DNA of 64,000 nt, taken from Bradyrhizobium sp. SZCCHNS1050. GTDB lineage: Bacteria; Pseudomonadota; Alphaproteobacteria; Rhizobiales; Xanthobacteraceae. Position numbers and translations under genes: made by a program. The stretch covers positions 1,801,501 to 1,865,500 of the forward strand of contig NZ_JAUETR010000001.1 in NCBI RefSeq assembly GCF_032484785.1, read 5' to 3'. Under the pieces are notes generated by a model. It had not been told where the DNA came from and did not search any database. It was given only the letters and a program-made list of their open reading frames with translations. Positions 42,546-51,798 of this stretch are shown piece by piece. The stretch's first letter is position 1, and each line of letters begins with the position of its first letter.

Positions 42546-42917
42546 TCAGAGCGCCGGACTGTCGAAGAACGTCCGCCGCAGGCCGATGCGGCCACCGCTG
42601 AGATGATAGACATCGGCGAATCTGGCCTTCAAGGGACGCCCATTCTTGTCCTGGCCCGCAAAGCTGCCCCAGCAGGCGATCTGTTCGCCATTGCTCAGCA
42701 CCTGCTCAAGCAGGTGCTCGCCCGAGGCCACGATGCGCTCGTGGCGATAGAACTGCATGATGGCCAACTTGCCGACAAAGGGCTCATATCCTGGACGCTC
42801 ATAGACGGCACCGTCGTCCAGCAGGCTGGACAAGCCTGCCCAGTCGTGAGCGTCGATACACGCGAACAGGTGCCTGACATATGCCTCGGCTTCCCGGTGA
42901 CCCAGCGGTCCCTGCAT
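42546..42917 (-). CDS. SnoaL/NTF2-like small protein
   Basis: A 123-residue single-domain protein with the cone-shaped SnoaL/NTF2 fold pattern (YVRHLFACIDAHDWAGLSSL, EPFVGKLAIMQFYRHER, FADVYHLSGGRIGLRRTFFD). Members include isomerases, hydrolases and ligand-binding proteins; the substrate is not evident. I prefer the inner ATG at 42917 because GGGGGAAAGC precedes it; the ATG at 42932 is the alternative. It follows the acetyltransferase-like gene by a short gap and is probably cotranscribed. Confidence 0.75.
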   Translation of the reverse strand: MQGPLGHREAEAYVRHLFACIDAHDWAGLSSLLDDGAVYERPGYEPFVGKLAIMQFYRHERIVASGEHLLEQVLSNGEQIACWGSFAGQDKNGRPLKARFADVYHLSGGRIGLRRTFFDSPAL

Positions 42918-42948
42918 GCTTTCCCCCGCCATTGAGAGCCGGCTCTGC

Positions 42949-43728
42949 TCACATCGCCGCTGCGCGCGGATCGGATTCCTCGCGCCAGCTTACGCCCATG
43001 GCGGCCTCCAGATCGGCCAGCATCTCCTGCACCGGCATCCAGACAAGACCACAGCGCATCGATCCGAGCGGAGATACGACCAGTTCGACGCTCGACCGCT
43101 CGATCCGGGTGTAGCCGGTGCGATCCGCCATGCCGCCGGCAATCACAGCGTCGGCCATCATGCTGATCGTGAAATCCGTATTCCAGCGCGCATGAGCATA
43201 GGCACGCGAAATCCGGGGCAGGATTCGCGCCAACCCTCTGCCGCGAAAATCGCGCCGGTACCAGCCGGCGCCGGAAAACACGACCCTCCCCGCAATCGTC
43301 GACGCCACCGGGGTCGCAATCAGACAGCCGTCGCCGCGCGCCAAGGCGGCTGCCGGATCTGCGTAGAACATACGAAGCGAGATGGCTTCCTCGAACAGCG
43401 TCGTGGCTGTCCAGTCGTAGTACCGACCCGCCTGTGTCGCGACGATCTCCCCGTCCTTGTCTTTTCCGACCATGACGAAGGTGTTCTCAGCTGTCGCGCC
43501 GCCGAGGTCGGGCTGGAAGATCGGCACCAGCGGTCGCCAGCTGTCGGAATTTGCGCTGTTGATGTCGAGCAAATCCTGTAGGCTCGCAAAATAGACGCTG
43601 ATGCCGCGCTCTTGGGCGGCGGTGTCAGCGGCGAGGAAGAAGCGTCCCAGGAGGCTGATCGGACCATGATCGATCTTCAGATTGGAAGGCACGCGGCCAG
43701 ATTGAGGACAGCAATCCTGCATCGACAT
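42949..43728 (-). CDS. GNAT-like acyltransferase
   Basis: A 259-residue soluble protein. The central segment GAGWYRRDFRGRGLARILPRISRAYAH looks like the acyl-CoA-binding motif A (R-x-x-G-x-G/A) of GNAT acetyltransferases, preceded by a strand/turn pattern of that fold. I do not recognise a close characterised family. Two closely spaced N-terminal Met codons exist; GGCAAGGA precedes the first. With the SnoaL-like gene it forms a small minus-strand operon convergent with the phosphonate catabolic operon, so it might modify a phosphonate, but that is speculative. Confidence 0.6.
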   Translation of the reverse strand: MSMQDCCPQSGRVPSNLKIDHGPISLLGRFFLAADTAAQERGISVYFASLQDLLDINSANSDSWRPLVPIFQPDLGGATAENTFVMVGKDKDGEIVATQAGRYYDWTATTLFEEAISLRMFYADPAAALARGDGCLIATPVASTIAGRVVFSGAGWYRRDFRGRGLARILPRISRAYAHARWNTDFTISMMADAVIAGGMADRTGYTRIERSSVELVVSPLGSMRCGLVWMPVQEMLADLEAAMGVSWREESDPRAAAM

Positions 43729-43895
43729 TCCTTGCCCTTTGCTACGTCACGCACATCAAACCGTGGCTGGCGACGATTGCATTTGATCTATCCTCTGTAG
43801 TTGTAGCGCGAATGACATAATTCTGGTTGATTGTTTCAAGCTGAGATTGATGCTTCATGGACGAACATCTTGGATACGGCATGAGGTAAGCGGAC

Positions 43896-44372
43896 GTGGC
43901 GACTTCCAAACAGCTCCCTGACGGCCGCCCCGCTGCGTCCCGAAACCAAGGCAAGCGGCTCAGGAGGTCATCCAAGAAGCCCAATCATGTCGATCAGCAT
44001 GTGGGAACGCGCTTGCGCCTGCGACGGAACCTGCTCGATCTCAGCCAGGATGACCTGGCAAGACGCCTCGGCGTGACAGCTCAACTCATTCAGAAGTATG
44101 AAGCGGGCGAGACCCGGATCAGCGCATCTCGGCTGTACGAAATCGCAAACCAGCTCGCTGTTCCGATCACGTGGTTCTTTGACGAGATTGACGTCAAGGC
44201 AGGCGCCGCTGTGCCAGAGGCGGCTCATGAGCAGACGGCGGACTTCAGTGAGCTTGTGACCAAACGCGAATCTCGCCAGCTGCTCGAGCTCTATTTCGGT
44301 ATATCCGACGAGCGGCTTCGCCGAAAGGTGCTGCAGATGGCTGAACTTCTCCGCTCGCGCGACGACGAGTAA
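43896..44372 (+). CDS. XRE-family helix-turn-helix regulator
   Basis: A 158-residue DNA-binding protein. A basic tail is followed by a Cro/CI-type helix-turn-helix at about 35-95 (VGTRLRLRRNLLDLSQDDLA, RRLGVTAQLIQKYEAGETRI, SASRLYEIANQLAVPITWFF) and a C-terminal helical segment (RKVLQMAELLRSR). This subtype is common in Bradyrhizobium and on rhizobial mobile elements. It is convergent with the FseA-like gene and starts with GTG. Confidence 0.88.
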   Translation: MATSKQLPDGRPAASRNQGKRLRRSSKKPNHVDQHVGTRLRLRRNLLDLSQDDLARRLGVTAQLIQKYEAGETRISASRLYEIANQLAVPITWFFDEIDVKAGAAVPEAAHEQTADFSELVTKRESRQLLELYFGISDERLRRKVLQMAELLRSRDDE

Positions 44373-44489
44373 TGCGCTCAGGACATCGGCCAAGCCGAAT
44401 GACTGAGTTTTCGCATCCCTCATGCCCAGCCAGTCCTTGTCCGGAGGGTCGACTTTCCGCGGCGGCTGCGAGACGGACCAGCGCGCCGA

Positions 44490-45264
44490 TCATGCTGATC
44501 GCCGTTGGCTACGCAGCAGATTTCGATAGCCGCCTCGGATCAGGGTCTGACCTGTTTGAACCAGCCGGATCGTCCGGCTGCGCAGGTCGTGCGTTTTCCA
44601 TCCCCGATCTTCAACTCGCTCGGACCCGAACAGAACCGTGGCGATCGCCCGATAATTCTGGCCCTCGAGGCGGCCATCCAAGGCGCGCAGCGCAAGAACG
44701 AGGCGCCGGCGCTGCTGAATGGGCCCGGTGTGAGCCGGCAGCCGTATCGGACCTCGTCTCAGCGCCGTCCAAAGCCGATAGGCCGCGCGCGTCTGCAAAT
44801 CGAAATCACGGTCGAGCGGCAGTTCGACAGCCACGGCCGTCCCCTTCGCCGGAAGCCGGGCGAGCATCAGCCGGTGCGTGGCGCCGCCCAACTGCAGCAC
44901 CGCGTACCAGCCGTCGGACGCCCGTCTCAGCTCGGCGCCGGGCGATCCGCGAAGGTCGAGATGAGAGAATGGCGCAAGCGAGCCTTGCGAGGTCGGAGCA
45001 ACCCGAAGCACAGTCGGCAGCACTTCCGGCGCCCAGAATATGGCCTGAGCATCAAACCGGCGCATTGGGTCAGCCGCGAAAAGAAAGCCCCCATCGCTGC
45101 CGGAATTCAGGATCGGTCGGGCCGTCTTTGTCTTGTGCAAGCAGATCGCAGTAGTCTCGCCGATAGTCTGGATTACGACGTAGACATTCCCAGGCAAAGT
45201 CGGCCGCATCGGCTGTTTCGAGCTTCTTGTAAGACTCGGACGACCTCCAGTTGAACTCGCTCAT
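44490..45264 (-). CDS. fseA: FseA-like excision activator, DUF6499-DUF2285, joined by +1 ribosomal frameshift
   Basis: Two overlapping frames. The first (45264 to 45070) encodes a DUF6499 domain (FNWRSSESYKKLETADAADF, ECLRRNPDYRRDY, DPEFRQRWGLSF). The second encodes DUF2285 (FWAPEVLPTVLRVAP, RRRLVLALRALDGRLEGQNY, RLVQTGQTLIRGGYRNLLR). The first reads CTT-TCT-TTT-CGC-GGC-TGA. A +1 slip of tRNA-Phe from UUU to UUC at 45081-45078 continues as GCG-GCT-GAC in the second frame and gives one 257-residue protein. From memory, FseA of the Mesorhizobium symbiosis island (msi172/msi171) is made by exactly this +1 UUU-to-UUC slip and activates the excisionase gene. A disabling one-base insertion is the alternative. 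Confidence 0.75.
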
Positions 45265-45648
45265 TACACACTCGTCCCTGCCATTTCCACTCTCTCACCA
45301 AGGTTTGCAGAGGCTAGCAACGAGGGCTCCTGCACGTGGCTATCAATCTGCGGCGTTGACACCGATCGAGCGCAACACAGTGGATTTTGCGTATTCCAGG
45401 GACTTTCGGTTTCACTCAAATCGCGTGATTCCGGGCAGCGATGATGAGGCCCCGCTGCTGTCTGCGGCATACCAGCCTCGCCTCAGGTCCACTTTGCCAA
45501 GGATTTCAGCAGATCGACGGCGGTCGCGCGACCCTATCAAGTTTGCTTACGCTCGAAGCTCACGCGCGCTCTCAAAAGGCGCTCACACCCGTTTGAGAAG
45601 CGCTTCGTCCGCCCTTGGCAATGTCGGTCAAGCGATCTGGGCCACAGC
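45265..45648. promoter_or_regulatory. Upstream region of the FseA-like gene with an inverted repeat
   Basis: No gene is evident. An imperfect inverted repeat, GCGCTCTCAAA at 45566-45576 and TTTGAGAAGCGC at 45592-45603, lies between the DUF6634-like gene end and the FseA-like start. It could be a terminator or operator. I do not see a clear TraR-type 18-base box. Confidence 0.35.
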
Positions 45649-46143
45649 TCAATCTGTGGGGGCGAGCTGATGTTCCAGCCATCGTGCAGCACGATCGGAG
45701 ATCAGCTCCGGACGAAGTTCGGCTGCGCCGGTGCTCTTGTGAGGCGCCCCTATCGTAAGCCATTCCCCGAGCGCGCGCGCCCACCCTGCGGCAGGATCAA
45801 TGGCCAAAAGAGGTGCAGCCAAGCTGCCCTGGCACAATGGGAGACGCCATACCGTTCCCTCAAGCACACATATGTCGTCGCGAACGATGACAGTCCAGTG
45901 CTCAACAAATCCGCACCATTCGAGCGCAGATGGTGGCGGTGACGTTCCTGTGCGCAAGCAGCCGAGCAGCTTTGCTGCGAACACAAGGTTCGCCTTTGAC
46001 CCCCGCCAGTTCGTCCCGCAATCTGCCCGATGGGGACAGAGCAGACGGGCAGTATCCGCTCGTGCAAGGGAGGGAGCATCCGTTGCGACGCTAGGTCCGA
46101 TGAAAACTGGTGTCTTGACCATGCCGGCCTTCTCGCTGCTCAA
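45649..46143 (-). CDS. DUF6634-like protein
   Basis: A 164-residue protein with the pattern VLEGTVWRLPLCQGSLAAP followed by LLAIDPAAGWARALGEWLTI, which resembles DUF6634 proteins of Bradyrhizobium and other rhizobia. A short C-terminal part (SDRAARWLEHQLA) follows. Function unknown. Such genes often sit with DUF2285/DUF6499 genes on rhizobial integrative elements, consistent with the neighbour. Confidence 0.5.
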   Translation of the reverse strand: MSSEKAGMVKTPVFIGPSVATDAPSLARADTARLLCPHRADCGTNWRGSKANLVFAAKLLGCLRTGTSPPPSALEWCGFVEHWTVIVRDDICVLEGTVWRLPLCQGSLAAPLLAIDPAAGWARALGEWLTIGAPHKSTGAAELRPELISDRAARWLEHQLAPTD

Positions 46144-46501
46144 AACAAGATTTCAAACAGAGACTAAAGGTCGATCCGATTGACGTATGGCGCTTTCACG
46201 TCGACGGCGACCGTAGCGTCGTCTTCACCGCACTGAAGGATTTCCCGATATTGTGACAGGCATACAACTGCATTCAGTACCACGACCCCTAAAGGCAGTG
46301 CTGCTTTCTCGTCATTTTCATATCAGGAAGCCAAATGAGACAGCATGGTTAGGGGAGATGTCAAACCGCTGCAGAAACTGAGTGGCCGGTCCCTCCTCGC
46401 CGGCTTCGCACGCACGCTCCTGTCCAGGGGATGGGACAAAGCGATCTGCATAGACCTGTTGCCAGGAAGACTTTTTGCCGCCGTCTCATCGCTCGCTGGG
46501 C
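46144..46501. other. Gene-free stretch
   Basis: About 360 bases between the DUF6634-like gene and the MmgE/PrpD gene, both on the minus strand. Nothing recognisable is seen; it should contain the promoter of the former. Confidence 0.35.
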
Positions 46502-47881
46502 CTACTGGGCGACCTCAAGCCGCTCGACGGGCGACGCGTCATTCGAGCTGGCGAACAGCCTTGCTTCCAGCATCGATTGCAACGGCGCAACATCTCCCCT
46601 TCGCAACGCGCCGATCGCATTTGGAATCCCAGCCGCGACACGAGCATCGGCGCGACCAGCTGCAATGGCCTGGAACTTGAACCCGATGTCGTCCCAGCTC
46701 ATGGGGTTCGTAGGTTCTCCCTTCGGCGCCAACACGGTCCGCTCAAAGGTGCCCGAAGCCGTGGTGATGCGAACTCGCCCGGGAACCGCAGCCGGGAACA
46801 TCAGCTCAAATTCGGGATTGACGGTCATGTGGACGCGTCCAGCGATCTCGATGGCCCTTTGGTCTGTCAGCGACTCGTTGCTCAAGGGGAGCAACGCTGG
46901 TGCGCCGCTGGTCGCGGCGACACCGAGGCAGAACGGAAGGCTGTATTGCGCTCCTTCCAGCGTACGCGGCTCCACCTCGTTGCTCAGGGTCAACGACCTC
47001 CCAAAGGTCTCCACATCGATGCTGATGATGGCTTCCGGATGAATGTCATGATCGCTCAGCAACGTGATCAGCGCGTCAATCGGCGCGTGAATCCAACGGC
47101 AGCAACTATAGGGCTTGAAATAGGTGCTGTTGATGAGCCAACTCGTTCCGAGCCCGTCGAGAAGCCGCGCGCGATCGTACCGTTCTGAACTGTCCAGAAT
47201 GTCGATCGGTCCGGTGAAGCCCTGCTTGGCCAGATCGGCCGCCAGGATGCCATTGGCAGCTCCCCATGGGATGCCCTCCTTGACGCTGTTGCCTCTGAAC
47301 CGGGTGTATGGAGTGGCCGACTGGCTCGGTGCCGTTGTCCCAGCGATTGAGATCGCGTGTGCGATCTGGCTCCGCGACAGCCCTCTCAGCCAACCCACCG
47401 CTGCCGCAACGGCTTGACCGCTCCAGAGGCCGCTGTTCACCGTCGGGACGCTTCGCAGATCCCGGGCAGCAGAAATACGAATGCCTATCTCATATCCGAT
47501 GGCAATGGCGGCAAGCGCCCGTTGCCCATCCAAGGACGGACTGCCGAGCAGTGACAATACCCCCGGAATGATCGCTGCGCCGGGGTGGCCCGAAGCGGCG
47601 CGGTGGCCATCATCCAGGTCGAGCGAGCACGCGCAGGCCGCATTGACGAAGGTTGCCCCCGCAGCGGTCGACCGCTCTCCTGAAAACCACATCGCCGCCG
47701 GTCCATGGCCCCAGGTCGCGCTCGCTATTCGGCGCACGGCCACCGCATTTGGCGTCTCATGGCCGGCTATCGCGGCGGTCATCAAATCGAGCACGCATTT
47801 CGCCGCGCTGACCCGGGCTTCTTCTGGAACTTTGCTCGCGCTGACCCATTCGGCCAACAGCTCGGCAGCGGTGTATGTCAT
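46502..47881 (-). CDS. MmgE/PrpD family dehydratase-like protein
   Basis: A 459-residue protein of the MmgE/PrpD (2-methylcitrate dehydratase/aconitate decarboxylase) family. Visible family patterns are FVNAACACSLDLDDGHRAASG, HPGAAIIPGVLSL, YEIGIRISAARD, KEGIPWGAANGILAADLA and YSCCRWIHAPIDAL. Members act on tricarboxylic or related hydroxy acids, and many have unknown substrates. GGAGG precedes the ATG. It is the last gene in the minus-strand run with the EamA exporter and the opine-type dehydrogenase, 215 bases after the exporter. Confidence 0.88.
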   Translation of the reverse strand: MTYTAAELLAEWVSASKVPEEARVSAAKCVLDLMTAAIAGHETPNAVAVRRIASATWGHGPAAMWFSGERSTAAGATFVNAACACSLDLDDGHRAASGHPGAAIIPGVLSLLGSPSLDGQRALAAIAIGYEIGIRISAARDLRSVPTVNSGLWSGQAVAAAVGWLRGLSRSQIAHAISIAGTTAPSQSATPYTRFRGNSVKEGIPWGAANGILAADLAKQGFTGPIDILDSSERYDRARLLDGLGTSWLINSTYFKPYSCCRWIHAPIDALITLLSDHDIHPEAIISIDVETFGRSLTLSNEVEPRTLEGAQYSLPFCLGVAATSGAPALLPLSNESLTDQRAIEIAGRVHMTVNPEFELMFPAAVPGRVRITTASGTFERTVLAPKGEPTNPMSWDDIGFKFQAIAAGRADARVAAGIPNAIGALRRGDVAPLQSMLEARLFASSNDASPVERLEVAQ

Positions 47882-48096
47882 GCGGGCCTCCAGGGATCTT
47901 CAACATGTGTGCTGATCAGACGAGGTGAGGTAGCGCAGCCGTCCGACTCATGATTGGCAAACCGAACTCTATCGAAGTGGCACGAAGCTGGCCTTTGAGC
48001 ATCTTCCGCGCGAATGGCAGCAGGAAGTCAAAGTCGAATTTTGCGAGCACCTATTCGTCGGAGTTATGGGGTTGAGCCGGATCCGCGCCGATCATT

Positions 48097-49059
48097 TCAG
48101 TCGGTTTTGGCGCGGACCGTCGCGGTGTGGTGCCACTTGCCGGGCAGGCGAAGCTTTGACGAAACTCCGGCCAGCTGCTCGTACATCGCAATGAAGAGAT
48201 TTGAAGCGATCACGACGGCAATCCCAGCCAGCTCGATCGGGACCGGCATCTCACGCCAGACGAGGAGACCGAGCAGAAAGGCAAAGACGAAGGTGGCGTA
48301 TTCGAAGGGTGCAACGACGCTCGCCGGCGCCATCTGGTAGGCCTTGGTGAGCAGAATCTGGGCAGCGCCGCCCAGAACACCAATCGCGACGAGGATCGGC
48401 AAGTCAGTCACGCTCGGCCAGACTGCAGAGAACGGCAGTGTCGCTGCACTCACCAATGTGCCCGAGAGCGAAAAGTAGAAAACAATGGCCATGCTCGTCT
48501 CGGTGTCCCGCATCTTGCGGATGGAGATCAATGCAAGGGCCGTGGCCACCGCACCGGCCAGCGCGAAGAGGACTCCCGAGGAGAGCCCCCGGCCATCGGG
48601 ATGGGCCATCAACAGCACGCCGCCAAATCCGAAAACGACGGCAACGAGACGATGGAGGCGAATGCTCTCCCCGAGCAAGGGAATGGCAAACAGCGTAATG
48701 AACAACGGTGCTGCGTAGCCCAGCGCCGTCGCGGTCGCGAGCGGCAGCATCCCGACCGCCGTGAAGCTGAAGAAGAGGGAGCAAAGACCGGCAACGGAGC
48801 GGCGCAGATGAGCGCCCGGCCGCTCGGTGCGAAGCAGGCGATAACCTCCGAGACGCCGGACAAGCCAGAGAATCGGCAGTAGAGCGAAGAAACTCCGAAC
48901 GAAGACGATCTGTCCCACGGGGTACTCGCCGCCCAGCTTCTTGATCAAGGCGAACATGACGGCGAGCACCGCTGCCGAGAGCACCTTATAGCCGATTGCC
49001 GGCAGGTGAGATGACACCGAGCTGTCTGGCACGTCCTGCCGGCTGCTGATGATCGTCAT
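48097..49059 (-). CDS. EamA/DMT-family exporter
   Basis: Inner-membrane transporter of 320 residues with about ten membrane segments in two EamA repeats (for example LSAAVLAVMFALIKKLGG near the start and SVVAPFEYATFVFAFLLG in the second half). The start is the ATG at 49059 with GAGG upstream; the longer frame overlaps the preceding gene. It follows the octopine/nopaline-type dehydrogenase by 31 bases, so it may export that enzyme's product. It is a second, distinct EamA gene in the window. Confidence 0.85.
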   Translation of the reverse strand: MTIISSRQDVPDSSVSSHLPAIGYKVLSAAVLAVMFALIKKLGGEYPVGQIVFVRSFFALLPILWLVRRLGGYRLLRTERPGAHLRRSVAGLCSLFFSFTAVGMLPLATATALGYAAPLFITLFAIPLLGESIRLHRLVAVVFGFGGVLLMAHPDGRGLSSGVLFALAGAVATALALISIRKMRDTETSMAIVFYFSLSGTLVSAATLPFSAVWPSVTDLPILVAIGVLGGAAQILLTKAYQMAPASVVAPFEYATFVFAFLLGLLVWREMPVPIELAGIAVVIASNLFIAMYEQLAGVSSKLRLPGKWHHTATVRAKTD

Positions 49060-49090
49060 ACAAGCCTCATGGTCGAGAAGCGGCCACGAT

Positions 49091-50194
49091 CTACGCGATA
49101 CGGCGAAGCTCATCGTCCCAGGGCGCAAGCGGTGCGCTGAATGTCTCGATCACCTGGCCCTTGGAAGCCGCATCCAGTCCCAGCCTGCGCAGGTTTCGGC
49201 CGGTCTCCAGATAGTCCGTCTCGTTGACGATGGAGGCCAGATCGATGATCGATTTGATCGCGGTGGAATGGAGGCCGACCTTGACGCCGAGCTCGAACCA
49301 GGGAACCAGAACGTATGGAACGTCCTGCACAATAAACCTGTCGCGCATGTGCGTCGGCGCCATCTTGGTCGTGTTGTGTTCGACCGTCTCTCTGGCGAAC
49401 TCGCCGAAACTGGCGAAGGCCCTGTCGTAGTAGCTGTTCATGATCGCCACGACAGGCTGCGGCTTGAAGCCAAATTCCCTGGCGATCGCCATTCTCTCCT
49501 TGTCGACTTCGTCGATGACGCGGGCGACCGACGTCGACATGCCTTCACGATAGAAATAGAAGTCGCCCCTTCGCGTCTCGATCCATCCGGCGTTCATCAG
49601 CGCCGGCGTCGGATGAATCACTCCGGTAATGCAGGACATGCCGATCTCGAGAACATTGCTGCGCCACTGCAGCGGCATCGGGAAGATCGCGCCAATCTCA
49701 TCGCGCAACGCTTCACTGACATCGACCGGCATCGCTGCGATCGGCATGATGCTCTTGATGCCCATCACCGTCACCTTGCCATCCTGCATTCTCGAGGCGT
49801 AGGGCGCCGTGGCGGTTTCGAGGATGTACCGCGCGTTGATCTGTCTGCGCGCCATGAGAGCGAAGAAGTTGCCCGTGATCGAAATGACGACATGCTTGCT
49901 GAGGTCGAACTTTGCGAGTTCGCTCAGGACGGCCTCATGGCCATATGACGGGACCGTGATGATGATGAACTTGGAGAACCGGACGACGTCGGCCATGTCC
50001 GAGCTGACATCCGGATGGAAGCGGCCTTCGATCTTGAGGCCTGCTTCCAGATAGCCGTTGCGGTCGATTGTCTCCGCGTGCCGGCGATGCTCGGGATGCG
50101 CGTACAACAGTACGTTCGCTCCTCGACTGGCAAGATCAGCCGCGAACGCACATCCGCAATTCCCGGCACCAATGATCGAAACCGACGTCTGCAT
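49091..50194 (-). CDS. Octopine/nopaline dehydrogenase-family enzyme
   Basis: NAD(P)-dependent opine dehydrogenase type, 367 residues. These enzymes reductively join an amino acid and a 2-oxo acid. The Rossmann motif is GAGNCG (9-14). The C-terminal catalytic domain has the family hallmark with predicted catalytic His194 (CITGVIHPTPALMNAGWIE), then FYREGMSTSVARVIDEVDKE. No metallophore partner genes are adjacent. Substrates are unknown. Neighbours are an isomerase upstream and an exporter downstream, suggesting synthesis and export of an opine-like compound. A 2-oxo acid reductase is the alternative. Confidence 0.82.
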   Translation of the reverse strand: MQTSVSIIGAGNCGCAFAADLASRGANVLLYAHPEHRRHAETIDRNGYLEAGLKIEGRFHPDVSSDMADVVRFSKFIIITVPSYGHEAVLSELAKFDLSKHVVISITGNFFALMARRQINARYILETATAPYASRMQDGKVTVMGIKSIMPIAAMPVDVSEALRDEIGAIFPMPLQWRSNVLEIGMSCITGVIHPTPALMNAGWIETRRGDFYFYREGMSTSVARVIDEVDKERMAIAREFGFKPQPVVAIMNSYYDRAFASFGEFARETVEHNTTKMAPTHMRDRFIVQDVPYVLVPWFELGVKVGLHSTAIKSIIDLASIVNETDYLETGRNLRRLGLDAASKGQVIETFSAPLAPWDDELRRIA

Positions 50195-50560
50195 GTTGCT
50201 GCTCCATGACGCAACCTAACGTAGATTTAAGTATTCTTGGAGCAGCACGATCCGGTCAACATAATAATCCTGTAAACATACGGAAGCATCTCGCTAACGT
50301 ACGCGCCTCGGACACTAATAATGGGCTGGCGATGAAACGCATAAATGCGCGCATTGACTTGCCTTTGCAGTCAATAGATCGCCTTTATCTTTGCACGACT
50401 TGTTCACGCGCGCGGAGGCGTCATCCTCGCTCGGTCAAGGGCAACCGCCAGGATCATGCTTCGTCCAAAGCGAGCTCCGGGACGCACCAATTCATGCAGA
50501 GAGGTGCGAAGTCACAGCCTGCAGGGAATTCGTCTCTCGGCGTGGCGTCGAGCTCCAAGC
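50195..50560 (-). promoter_or_regulatory. Intergenic region with candidate promoter for the opine-type dehydrogenase
   Basis: The stretch separates the isomerase gene from the dehydrogenase gene on the same strand. On the minus strand a -35-like TTGACC (50259-50254) and -10-like AATACT (50235-50230) are spaced by 18 bases, about 36 bases before the ATG. The dehydrogenase and exporter may thus have their own promoter. Confidence 0.4.
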
Positions 50561-51463
50561 TCACCGCGTATGCGACAGCTGTTGCAGGTTCTCGTTCGCC
50601 TCGAGCATCCCTGGAGCAAGACTGAGATGATCTGGCCCCCCGAAGCTCCACCAGGTCGCAGCCATGGCACCATACTGGGCGAGCAATGCTGCTCGACAGT
50701 TACCAGGGGTCGATTGAAGAATAAGATCGCCCCGATAACCTGCGAGTCTCAGCTGATTGAGCGCGCCGGCGAGGTTGGTTCGCTGACGAGACGGCGAAGC
50801 GCGGTCGACGTGCAAATTCCAGTCCTTCAGGTGGACGTTCACGATCCGGCTGCCGCAAGCGGCAAGGGCCTCATGCGCATCAGCGCTCGTCGAAGCTCGA
50901 CATCCAACCGTGTATGTGATGCCGAACCGATCTGCCGGGTATGGTTCGATCAGCGATGCCAAGAGCGGCGGATCAAGATCAGACTCAAGGGAGAGGACGA
51001 CGCCGCAAGCCTCGAGGAGCGGCGCAAGCCGATCCAGTCCGGATCGAAGTGCCGCCGCCTCGCGGGAGCAAAGCTGTTGCCCGCCGTTCGCGAGTGGCAC
51101 CACAAGGAGCTTGATGCCGATCTCAGCACACGCCTCGATCACGGCACCGAGCAGATCGAGCCTCGCCCAATGCTCACGGCCGGTGACCTTGTAGAAGGGG
51201 GATTGCATCATGAAGTCGGCGGACAGCGATGGAATGCAGATGTCGCACTCGCGACTAAGCCGCCGCATCTGATCTCGTCCGGTGGAAGACATCACAGGAT
51301 TCATCAGGATCGGCTCGTCACCGATCCTCCACTCGATCAATTCGAAGCCGACTTTTTGGGCAACCGAGAATTCCTCGCGCCAGCAATCCGTGAGAAAGCC
51401 TCGTCCTCTCTTGTCAGCCGGCTCCATGAGGTCACCCTGCACAAATCCGATGCGGCTGACCAT
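50561..51463 (-). CDS. TIM-barrel sugar phosphate isomerase/epimerase
   Basis: A 300-residue protein of the xylose-isomerase-like TIM-barrel family. It begins MVSRIGFVQGDLMEPADKRG, close to the IGFMQGRLS pattern of this group. FELIEWRIGDE, LSADFMMQSPFYK, ACAEIGIKLLVVPLANGG and VNVHLKDWNLH follow, with metal-ligand Glu/Asp/His residues in place. The start at 51463 has GGAGAGG upstream; the longer frame lacks one. Substrate unknown. It is the upstream neighbour of the opine-type dehydrogenase. Confidence 0.82.
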   Translation of the reverse strand: MVSRIGFVQGDLMEPADKRGRGFLTDCWREEFSVAQKVGFELIEWRIGDEPILMNPVMSSTGRDQMRRLSRECDICIPSLSADFMMQSPFYKVTGREHWARLDLLGAVIEACAEIGIKLLVVPLANGGQQLCSREAAALRSGLDRLAPLLEACGVVLSLESDLDPPLLASLIEPYPADRFGITYTVGCRASTSADAHEALAACGSRIVNVHLKDWNLHVDRASPSRQRTNLAGALNQLRLAGYRGDLILQSTPGNCRAALLAQYGAMAATWWSFGGPDHLSLAPGMLEANENLQQLSHTR

Positions 51464-51747
51464 CTGCGCCTCTCCGAAAATCATATCATGGATCCTTCGA
51501 CTGGACGCGCCAAAGCTTGATGACTTGCGACCGGCTGCGGCACGGAGAGCCTGCACCGCAAAGATAGGGCGACCGACCACACACTGCCACTACCAACCCT
51601 GGTAGAGGTCCGCGGTCCGGAGCGCAGTCTTCTTGTTCCGCAAGCGACGACCGCCATCTGCGGAATTGCATCACCATTCACGGATCCGTACCCGTCCTAA
51701 GGTTGCCGGCGGCAGCCGTACACGTCCAGCCCCCTATCCGGCTTGGT

Positions 51748-51791
51748 AGCTTCCGCGCGCGCCGGAAGCTGCTCTACTGCATCTGATGCAG
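51748..51791 (+). promoter_or_regulatory. Two tandem palindromes before the response-regulator gene
   Basis: AGCTTCCG (51748-51755) and CGGAAGCT (51763-51770) form a perfect 8-base hairpin with a CGCGCGC loop. CTGCAT-CTG-ATGCAG at 51777-51791 forms a second one, ending eight bases before the ATG at 51799. They lie in the 335-base divergent gap and could be an operator or a translation-control structure. No other element is evident in this gap. Confidence 0.45.
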
Positions 51792-51798
51792 CAGACAC

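Noticed and set aside
44490..45264. Interpretation as a simple frameshift pseudogene
   Set aside because: The junction has the exact UUU-C slippage sequence and +1 direction known for FseA, and both domains are otherwise intact; a pseudogene remains possible but is not the best reading.
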